DNA of 9,995 nucleotides from Clostridium sp. CAG:452 (lineage in GTDB: Bacteria > Bacillota > Clostridia > TANB77 > CAG-508). Below are positions 5,396 through 9,995 of this stretch, in pieces. Location: assembly GCA_000434035.1 (NCBI GenBank), contig FR893524.1, positions 1 to 9,995 on the forward strand. Direction: 5' to 3'. A model generated the notes under the pieces. The model saw nothing but the letters and a program-made list of their open reading frames with translations, did not search any database and was not told where the DNA came from. Numbering within the stretch: the stretch's first letter is position 1; every line of letters starts with the position of its first letter. Made by a program: the position numbers and the translations under genes.

Positions 5396-6637
5396 ATGGA
5401 TTTAAATATACCACTGGCCCACCGCGTAAGGCCACAAACACTAGATGAATTTATTGGGCAAGAAGAAATTTTAGGTAAAGACAAAATTCTATATAGAACA
5501 ATAAAAGCAGATAGATTATCTAGTATAATTTTATGGGGACCAACAGGTTCAGGTAAAACATCTTTAGCTAAAGTTATAAGTAATACAACTAAATATAAAT
5601 TTATAAAATTAAATGCAGTAACTTCTGGTGTTGGAGATATAAAATCCGCAATAGAAGAAGCTAAAAATCCATTACTTAACCCAACAGGGAAATGCATATT
5701 ATTTATAGACGAGATTCATAGATTTAACAAATTGCAACAAGATGCATTGCTTCCTTTTGTAGAGAATGGTACAGTTATATTAATTGGAGCTACAACAGAA
5801 AATCCATATTTTGAAGTTAATAAAGCTTTAATTTCAAGGTCTATGGTTTTCAAACTAAAACCACTTTCTGTAAAAAATATATTTACAATATTAAAAAATG
5901 CTATAAAAAATCCAGAGGGACTTGGAAGTTATAATATAAATATAGAAGACGAAACACTTAAAAAAATAGCAGAAATTTCTAATGGTGATGTAAGAACAGC
6001 ATTAAACAGTCTAGAAATAGCAGTACTTACAACACCAGTAGATAAAAATGGGCTCATTAATATAACAAATGAAATCGCTGCTGAATGCGTTGGAAAAAAG
6101 AAATCAATGTTTGATAAAACTGGAGATAGTCATTATGATAATATAAGTGCATTTATAAAATCAATGAGAGGAAGCGATCCGGATGCAACAGCATTTTATT
6201 TAGCACGAGCAATTGCAGGTGGAGAAGACCCAGTTTTTATTGCAAGAAGAATTGTGATTGCAGCAGCAGAGGATGTAGGACTTGCAAATCCAAATGCATT
6301 AGTTGTTGCAAATAGTGCAATGCAAGCAGTAGCAAGTGTAGGAATGCCAGAGGCAAGAATAATATTATCAGAAGCTGCAATATATGTAGCGACATCAAAA
6401 AAATCAAATGCAACATATTTGGCAATAAACAAAGCTTTAGAAGATGTGGAGACAAAAGATACAGGTGAAATTCCAATGCATATAAGGAACGCACCAGTTT
6501 CTGGAATGAAAGATTTTGGATATGGAGAAGGTTATAAATATCCACATGATTATCCAAATCATCAAGTAGAACAACAATATTTGCCAGACAAAATGCTAGG
6601 TACAAAGTACTATATAAAGGATGAAACAATAGATTAG
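5396..6637 (+). CDS. rarA: Replication-associated recombination protein RarA (MgsA), AAA+ ATPase
   Basis: RarA/MgsA (eukaryotic counterpart WRNIP1/Mgs1) is a clamp-loader-like AAA+ ATPase that acts at stalled replication forks and single-stranded gaps. At 413 residues it is full length. Seen in order: the N-terminal PLAHRVRPQTLDEFIGQ; Walker A GPTGSGKT (48-55); Walker B ILFIDEIHRF (101-110); sensor 1 GATTENP (131-137); the arginine finger in ISRS (R148); and sensor 2 GDVRTALN (R200). The C-terminal RarA-specific oligomerisation region follows, including SDPDATAFYLARAIAGGEDP and the terminal GYKYPHDYP motif. This distinguishes it from RuvB, which also follows ruvA in many genomes but lacks that C-terminus and has a winged helix instead. 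A GAGGAG at 5385-5390 lies 5 bases before the ATG. It probably shares the ruvA transcript and is followed by a terminator at 6683-6715. Confidence 0.96.
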   Translation: MDLNIPLAHRVRPQTLDEFIGQEEILGKDKILYRTIKADRLSSIILWGPTGSGKTSLAKVISNTTKYKFIKLNAVTSGVGDIKSAIEEAKNPLLNPTGKCILFIDEIHRFNKLQQDALLPFVENGTVILIGATTENPYFEVNKALISRSMVFKLKPLSVKNIFTILKNAIKNPEGLGSYNINIEDETLKKIAEISNGDVRTALNSLEIAVLTTPVDKNGLINITNEIAAECVGKKKSMFDKTGDSHYDNISAFIKSMRGSDPDATAFYLARAIAGGEDPVFIARRIVIAAAEDVGLANPNALVVANSAMQAVASVGMPEARIILSEAAIYVATSKKSNATYLAINKALEDVETKDTGEIPMHIRNAPVSGMKDFGYGEGYKYPHDYPNHQVEQQYLPDKMLGTKYYIKDETID

Positions 6638-6682
6638 AGAACAAAAAGATATAATTACTATTTGCTCTAATAAAAAAGTAAA

Positions 6683-6715
6683 CCCAATTTATTAAAAAAT
6701 AAATTGGGGTCTTTT
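6683..6715. terminator. Bidirectional terminator between rarA and the Xre-type gene
   Basis: An 11-bp perfect stem pairs 6683-6693 with 6698-6708 around an AAAA loop. On the plus strand it is followed by GTCTTTT (6709-6715). On the minus strand it is followed by TTTAC and a T6 run. It therefore can end both rarA and the convergent gene at 6724-6945. Confidence 0.82.
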
Positions 6716-6723
6716 AAAAATTT

Positions 6724-6945
6724 TTATTTTTTTACAACTTTTTTATCTGGTATATATTCTAATAATTCAGAAATTTCACAGTCAAAAGCTTTGCAAATGT
6801 TGTTTAAGTGTCTAACATCAATTCTTTTTACTTCTTCATAATACATTTTAGAAATAGTTGCAGGTCTAATACCTGTAATTTCAGATAAGGCTTTTTGAGT
6901 CATTTTATGTTTTCCTAATAAATCAGATAATCTAATTTTTATCAT
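6724..6945 (-). CDS. Small Xre/Cro-CI-type transcriptional regulator
   Basis: The 73-residue protein is almost entirely one helix-turn-helix domain. RLSDLLGKHKMTQKALSEITGIRPATISKMYYEEVKRIDVRHLNNICKAFDCEISELLEYIPD is a standard five-helix Cro/CI fold, with the recognition helix around residues 27-35 (RPATISKMY). A short lysine-rich tail (KKVVKK) follows and there is no effector domain. Proteins of this size and type are common in Bacillota as regulators of nearby genes or of themselves. The target is unknown; the divergent TSUP operon starting at 7169 is a candidate by position only. The ribosome binding site is weak (GTGAG about 10 bases upstream), but no better in-frame start is available. 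The gene converges on rarA and shares its terminator. Confidence 0.88.
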   Translation of the reverse strand: MIKIRLSDLLGKHKMTQKALSEITGIRPATISKMYYEEVKRIDVRHLNNICKAFDCEISELLEYIPDKKVVKK

Positions 6946-6979
6946 AGAACATCATCTCACTTCTTCGAAATTATGTTGT

Positions 6980-6988
6980 ATTTTATCA
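6980..6988 (-). promoter_or_regulatory. Candidate extended -10 element of the Xre-type gene
   Basis: On the minus strand TGATAAAAT (6988-6980) forms an extended -10 (TGA plus TAAAAT) about 35 bases upstream of the start codon. No good -35 hexamer was seen, so this is tentative. Confidence 0.35.
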
Positions 6989-7099
6989 TTTAATGTTGAA
7001 AAATCACATGGATTAAAATTAATATAACGATAAACGTAAGAAAAAGTTGCCTACCAGTAAAAATTAAACTTGATATTTATAAAAATAAAAGAATAAAAA

Positions 7100-7127
7100 T
7101 TGAAAAATGTGTAAAAATAAATATAGA
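7100..7127 (+). promoter_or_regulatory. Possible promoter of the TSUP operon
   Basis: TTGAAA at 7100-7105 is followed after 16 bases by TATAGA at 7122-7127, 42 bases before the first TSUP start. An alternative is TTGATA at 7070-7075 with TAAAAA at 7094-7099. The region is so AT-rich that neither is secure. Confidence 0.3.
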
Positions 7128-7168
7128 TATAAAGATGGAAAGTAATATAGAAAAGAATAGGAAATAGT

Positions 7169-7513
7169 ATGATTAAAAAGATACTTTTAGGAATAAGTGC
7201 AGGGATCATAAGCGGACTTTTTGCAGCAGGTGGGGGGATGATAGTTGTACCTGCATTTGTTCATATATTTAAATTAGACGAAGCAGAGGCAAGAGCTACC
7301 TCTGTTTTTTCAATTTTGCCAATGGTTATCACTAGTGGCTTATTTTACTATAATAATAACTACATTAATTGGAACATTGGAATTAAATGTGCAATAGGAG
7401 GTATAATAGGAGGCTTTATTGGATCAAAGCTGTTAAAAAAATTGCCGGACAAAGTTTTAAAAATTATATTTATTGTGTTTTTAATTTATGTTTCAATAAA
7501 AATGATAATTTAG
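7169..7513 (+). CDS. Half-size TSUP (TauE/SafE) family membrane protein, N-terminal-half type
   Basis: At 114 residues this is about half the length of a usual TauE/SafE (TSUP, formerly DUF81) transporter of roughly 250 residues. It has four predicted membrane segments and opens with the glycine-rich family signature: GISAGIISGLFAAGGGMIVVPAF (about 8-30), then the conserved EARATSVFSILP and the INWNIGIKCAIGGIIGGFIGSKLLKKLP segment. TSUP proteins move organic or sulfur-containing anions such as sulfite, sulfoacetate or thiosulfate; the substrate here cannot be told. A similar half-size partner begins 13 bases downstream. No frameshift or missing piece is apparent: each half has its own stop, ribosome binding site and start. 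The two products probably assemble into one heterodimeric transporter. The ribosome binding site is weak (AGGAAA at 7159-7164). Confidence 0.85.
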   Translation: MIKKILLGISAGIISGLFAAGGGMIVVPAFVHIFKLDEAEARATSVFSILPMVITSGLFYYNNNYINWNIGIKCAIGGIIGGFIGSKLLKKLPDKVLKIIFIVFLIYVSIKMII

Positions 7514-7526
7514 ATAGGAGAAAGAT

Positions 7527-7940
7527 ATGTTAGAGATTCTTACAGGATTGATATCGGGAACAGTAAGTGGTACTGGGATGGGAGGAGGAACAATTTTAAT
7601 TCTTATACTTTCTGTGTTTATGGGAGTAGAACAACATACAGCACAAGCCACAAATCTTGTGTTTTTTGTGCCAACATCACTTTCGGCAATTGTTACAACA
7701 ATAAAAGATAAACTTATAAACTGGAAAGTAGGAATTCCAGTAGCAATATCAGGAATTGTAGGAGCAATAATAGGAGCAAAAATATCAGTGAATATGGATG
7801 TAAAACATCTAAAAAAATATTTTGGAATTTTTTTAATTTTGATTTCAATTTATGAAATTTATTCATTAATCAGACAGTATAAAAAAGATAGAAAAAGTAA
7901 TAATAAAAATATAGAAAAAACAAATTCCAATTTATATTAG
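7527..7940 (+). CDS. Half-size TSUP (TauE/SafE) family membrane protein, second half
   Basis: The 137-residue protein repeats the TSUP half-unit architecture: LTGLISGTVSGTGMGGGTILILIL (about 4-28) corresponds to the glycine-rich opening of the first half, followed by EQHTAQATNLVFFVPTSLSAI, INWKVGIPVAISGIVGAIIGAKIS and a last membrane segment (YFGIFLILISIYEIYSLI). A basic, Asn/Lys-rich cytoplasmic tail (about 115-137) is absent from the first half. The paired halves align with each other at several positions (GxxSG...GGG, A-A-T, INW...G...GGxxGAxIG/SK), as expected for the internal duplication of full-length TSUP proteins. AGGAGA at 7516-7521 sits 5 bases before the ATG. The gene is tightly spaced in the operon and followed by a 45-codon gene. 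Confidence 0.86.
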   Translation: MLEILTGLISGTVSGTGMGGGTILILILSVFMGVEQHTAQATNLVFFVPTSLSAIVTTIKDKLINWKVGIPVAISGIVGAIIGAKISVNMDVKHLKKYFGIFLILISIYEIYSLIRQYKKDRKSNNKNIEKTNSNLY

Positions 7941-7954
7941 AAAGGAGAATAAAA

Positions 7955-8092
7955 ATGAAATTTGTAAAAGGTATGATTATAGGAACTGCAATAGCTGCAG
8001 GTATGGCAATTATGTATAATGAAGGTATGATGAATAAAAAAACAATAATGAAAAAAGGTAGACAATTAGCAAAAAAAATAGGTGCATTTTAG
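7955..8092 (+). CDS. 45-residue glycine-zipper-like membrane peptide
   Basis: This short frame has a strong AAAGGAG (7941-7947) seven bases before its ATG, directly after the second TSUP gene. It ends in TAG right before the 8093-8130 hairpin. The product has a short hydrophobic helix (FVKGMIIGTAIAAGMAIMY, residues 3-21) with small residues at 6, 10, 14-16, then a cationic amphipathic tail (MNKKTIMKKGRQLAKKIGAF). It is methionine-rich (7 of 45). It resembles the general style of small YtxH-like or glycine-zipper membrane proteins of Bacillota, but I do not assign a family. By position it could be an accessory or stabilising subunit of the split TSUP transporter, or simply a co-transcribed membrane peptide. 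Confidence 0.78.
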   Translation: MKFVKGMIIGTAIAAGMAIMYNEGMMNKKTIMKKGRQLAKKIGAF

Positions 8093-8130
8093 TAAACAAG
8101 GACGTATTTTAATTTATACGTCCTTGTTTA
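8093..8130. terminator. Hairpin between convergent genes, probable bidirectional terminator
   Basis: A perfect 15-bp stem pairs 8093-8107 with 8116-8130 around the loop TTTAATTT. It fills the space between the stop at 8092 on the plus strand and the stop at 8135 on the minus strand. T-runs on either side are weak (GTATTTATTT on plus, CTAAAAT on minus), but the stem and the convergent position support termination. Confidence 0.75.
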
Positions 8131-8134
8131 GTAT

Positions 8135-8566
8135 TTATTTGCAAGGTTTATTACAGTCTGGCTTACAGTCATCTTTACAAGGTTTGTCATCACAATCAAG
8201 TTTTACACCTTTTAGGCATTTACCATGACGTTTGCATTCTTTGCAAATTTTTACATGTTTTACTCTGTCTACCCAAATCTGTAATTCATAAGATTTGTCT
8301 GGACAAAGTGGTCCAAATACGAATTCACCATTTTTATCTGTAAAGGTATGAGAAACTGGTTTTCTTTCTTCTTTACCATATTCGAAGCAAACTTCTATTA
8401 GTTTTACAACAGCATCTTCAACAGGGTCTTTGTAGCAATCTTTAATTACTCCATATATTACGTTTCTGTTATCTTCTGGTAAATTTATTTCTAAGTCGAA
8501 TTGTTTACCTTTTTCGATAAAACCGTCAACCTTAACAACTGGACAAAAATCTTTTTCAAATTCCAT
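8135..8566 (-). CDS. Cysteine-rich protein with carboxypeptidase-regulatory-like beta domain
   Basis: The 143-residue protein has no signal peptide and no membrane helix. Residues about 34-100 read like a transthyretin or carboxypeptidase-regulatory-type beta sandwich: NVIYGVIKDCYKDPVEDAVVKLIEV, then TFTDKNGEFVFGPLCPDKSYELQIWV, with the characteristic x-G-V-V-x-D...P-x-x-x-A-x-V and D-x-x-G-x-F-x-F-x-x-L pattern. The last 36 residues are Cys-, Lys- and Asp-rich, with Cys at 108, 111, 117, 125, 130, 134, 138 and 142, ending in a four-residue periodic CKDDCKPDCNKPCK tail; there are 12 Cys in total. Such a tail could bind metal or form disulfide cross-links. Similar clostridial proteins are usually conserved hypotheticals. 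A spore-coat or surface structural role is inferred from the Cys content, the lack of an export signal and a sporulation-type promoter motif. AAAGGAA (8575-8581) precedes the ATG. Confidence 0.82.
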   Translation of the reverse strand: MEFEKDFCPVVKVDGFIEKGKQFDLEINLPEDNRNVIYGVIKDCYKDPVEDAVVKLIEVCFEYGKEERKPVSHTFTDKNGEFVFGPLCPDKSYELQIWVDRVKHVKICKECKRHGKCLKGVKLDCDDKPCKDDCKPDCNKPCK

Positions 8567-8599
8567 TTATATCATTTCCTTTCTTTATTTTACTTAATA

Positions 8600-8627
8600 T
8601 ATTGTATGTTTTATATTGACAAAAAGT
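8600..8627 (-). promoter_or_regulatory. Candidate sigma-K-type sporulation promoter of the Cys-rich gene
   Basis: On the minus strand CATACAATA (8608-8600) fits the CATAnnnTA -10 consensus of mother-cell sigma-K promoters, and an AC (8627-8626) lies exactly 17 bases upstream, as in the AC-N17-CATAnnnTA pattern. CATACAAT also fits a sigma-E -10 element, but no good sigma-E -35 is seen. It would start about 25 bases before the start codon. The motif is short, so chance is possible. Confidence 0.45.
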
Positions 8628-8645
8628 GACTAAAAACATTAAAAT
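8616..8645 (+). promoter_or_regulatory. Promoter of the membrane-anchored protein gene
   Basis: A consensus TTGACA at 8616-8621 is followed after 18 bases by TAAAAT at 8640-8645. A TATAAT at 8645-8650 would need a 23-base spacer and is less likely. It overlaps the divergent promoter candidate of the Cys-rich gene. Confidence 0.6.
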
Positions 8646-8671
8646 ATAATAAATAAAGAGGTGATTTGTAA

Positions 8672-9995
8672 ATGAAAGCAATAAAAATATTAACATTTGT
8701 AATAATAGGAATATTAATTGTTGGAGCAGGAGTAGGAGCATATGTATATTTTTGCACAGATACTTTTAAATCAACTAAAGAAATATTTTATAATTATTTG
8801 GGAGAGAATCAAGCAGAGCAGTTATTGGAAAGTGACAGAACAGAGCAATTATTAACAAAGCTTTCTACACAGAATAGTGAGCAAAAGATAAATGTAAATT
8901 TGAATGCTGTAATGAATGGACAGAATGTTTTAAACAACTCTAATATTTTAATAAATGGTAAAACTAATATTGCAGAAAAGAAATCAGAATTAAATGTTAT
9001 TTTTGGTGATAATGACAAAAAAGATATATTAGAAATAGATACAGCCAAAGACCAAGAAAAATATGGATTATCTTTTAAAGGAATAACAAATAGATATATT
9101 ACTCTAGAGAATAAAAACTTGGATATATTCTGGGCTAAACTAGGAATTGCAAACTTAAATTTAGATAAAATAGAACCAACTGAATATTCAACACAATTAT
9201 CTAGCAAACAGGATAATGTGAAAAAATTATTGAGTAATTCATTCCGAATAATAAAAGAACAAGCTTCAAAAGAAAAATATTCTAATTTAGGAAAAATGGA
9301 GACTGAATTAGATGGAGAAAATGTTCAAGTAAGTGCATATGAGCTAAAACTAAGCAGTGATGAAATGAAACAAGTCTTTTCTTCTTTAAAATCGTCAAAT
9401 ATAGATGTTAATAAAATAATAGATACATCAAGTTTTTTAGGAGATAGTATAGAAAATTTAGGATTTGATTTTACAGAAACAATATATGTACATGGAGGAA
9501 ATTTAGCTAGAATTCAAATTACTATGAAAGATAGTTATTCTCAAACAATACAAATAGTAAAAACATTTGAAAAAAATGATATAACATTATCAATACAAAT
9601 AGAAAATTCTAAAGGTACACAAATAATGGCAGATATAACAAAAAATAGTACAGAGAACAACGAGAAATATGTAATGAATTTAGAATTAACATCTACTGAA
9701 GAATTAAGAATTGTAGCAGATATAAATGTAGATATAGCATTTAATACAAACGCTACAATTACAGCATTAACAGATGAAAATAGCTATATTATAAATGAAA
9801 AATCAGGAGATGATATAAAAGATTTATTTCAAAAAATATTTGAAATGATAAAAGAAAGAGAAGGTATAGAAAATACAGCTATAGGAATATTATATAATGC
9901 GATTGAAATGGGAGGACAAATATTCGAAAGCTCAGGCGAAGCTGTAGAAAAAGCAACACAACAAGCAAAAAGTATGGAAGAACAAATGTCGCAAA
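8672..9995 (+). CDS. Membrane-anchored extracellular protein of unknown function, 3' end outside the window
   Basis: An open frame of 441 codons runs from ATG 8672 to the window end without a stop. AGAGGTGAT (8657-8665) fixes the start. Residues 5-28 (KILTFVIIGILIVGAGVGAYVYFC) form one uncleaved signal-anchor helix; the Cys lacks a lipobox, so a lipoprotein is unlikely. The remainder is polar and should lie outside the cell: helical Lys/Glu/Gln-rich segments near 33-75, then many alternating strands (for example INVNLNAVMNGQN, YVMNLELTSTEELRIVADINVDIAF) typical of a large beta-rich fold. A predicted helical region follows from about 383 (DDIKDLFQKIFEMIKERE...). The family is not recognised with certainty; the pattern of one anchor followed by long repeating beta strands recalls clostridial conserved hypothetical envelope proteins. 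No enzymatic motif was seen. It is divergent from the Cys-rich gene. Confidence 0.85.
   Translation, partial: MKAIKILTFVIIGILIVGAGVGAYVYFCTDTFKSTKEIFYNYLGENQAEQLLESDRTEQLLTKLSTQNSEQKINVNLNAVMNGQNVLNNSNILINGKTNIAEKKSELNVIFGDNDKKDILEIDTAKDQEKYGLSFKGITNRYITLENKNLDIFWAKLGIANLNLDKIEPTEYSTQLSSKQDNVKKLLSNSFRIIKEQASKEKYSNLGKMETELDGENVQVSAYELKLSSDEMKQVFSSLKSSNIDVNKIIDTSSFLGDSIENLGFDFTETIYVHGGNLARIQITMKDSYSQTIQIVKTFEKNDITLSIQIENSKGTQIMADITKNSTENNEKYVMNLELTSTEELRIVADINVDIAFNTNATITALTDENSYIINEKSGDDIKDLFQKIFEMIKEREGIENTAIGILYNAIEMGGQIFESSGEAVEKATQQAKSMEEQMSQ

Noticed and set aside
5142..5441. Minus-strand leucine-rich frame opposite ruvA and the rarA start
   Set aside because: The leucine/isoleucine richness is the mirror of Lys/Glu/Asn-rich AT-rich coding sequence; it is a shadow.
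5396..6637. Reading of this gene as ruvB because it follows ruvA
   Set aside because: The C-terminal RarA/MgsA region and GYKYPHDYP motif are present and the RuvB winged-helix end is absent.
6237..6644. Minus-strand leucine-rich frame of 135 codons opposite rarA
   Set aside because: It is a shadow of the well-supported rarA frame, with no initiation signal.
6633..6671. Inverted repeat ATTAGAG / CTCTAAT spanning the rarA stop codon
   Set aside because: It has a long AT-rich loop and no T-run; the compact hairpin at 6683-6708 is the better terminator.
7135..7167. Ten-codon frame (ATG 7135) ending just before the first TSUP gene
   Set aside because: It was considered as a leader peptide, but there is no ribosome binding site and no recognisable attenuation structure.
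7511..7529. The two TSUP halves as one gene broken by a frameshift
   Set aside because: There is a clean stop, a separate AGGAGA ribosome binding site and a start at proper spacing, and each half begins with its own intact glycine-rich signature.
8809..9207. Minus-strand frame of 132 codons
   Set aside because: It is a shadow of the open frame starting at 8672, which has a good ribosome binding site and anchor helix.

Overview
The window is strongly AT-rich (roughly 25-30% GC in most genes). It uses strong Bacillota-type ribosome binding sites (AAGGAGG, AGGAGG), ATA- and AGA-rich codon choice, and rho-independent terminators. A glmS ribozyme upstream of glmS, LytTR regulators, a TSUP pair and a cysteine-rich clostridial-type surface or spore protein all point to a low-GC Clostridia-like Bacillota. 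This is inference: no rRNA or species marker is present. No transposase, tRNA, rRNA or CRISPR array was seen.

Layout. 1-322 (minus): a J-domain protein cut by the window edge. 323-692: a divergent control region holding a perfect 21-bp palindrome, a candidate promoter and a glmS self-cleaving ribozyme. 693-2516 (plus): glmS, followed by a strong terminator. 2704-3244 (minus): a gene for a small secreted protein with its own terminator. Its GC is near 42%, far above its neighbours. 3245-3553: a shared divergent promoter region with two extended -10 promoters, a dyad and a direct repeat. 3554-4650 (plus): a stand-alone LytTR DNA-binding protein and a four-helix membrane protein overlapping by ATGA, with a terminator. 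4697-6715 (plus): ruvA and rarA (mgsA), then a bidirectional terminator. 6724-6945 (minus): a small Xre-type regulator. 7169-8092 (plus): two half-size TSUP (TauE/SafE) membrane proteins and a 45-residue membrane peptide. 8135-8566 (minus): a cysteine-rich protein with a carboxypeptidase-regulatory-like beta domain, converging on the previous operon across a 15-bp hairpin. 8672-9995 (plus): a membrane-anchored extracellular protein of unknown function, cut by the window end.

How the genes work together. GlmS makes glucosamine-6-phosphate for the cell wall, and its mRNA is controlled by the ribozyme that senses this product. RuvA and RarA both act at stalled or branched replication intermediates. 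The most interesting block is 2704-4686. A LytTR regulator plus a membrane partner is the architecture of the LytTR Regulatory Systems known from streptococci (HdrRM, BrsRM), which control bacteriocins. Here it stands back to back with a compositionally foreign secreted protein that shares promoter features with it. This suggests a small sensing and secretion module; the link is inferred from layout only.
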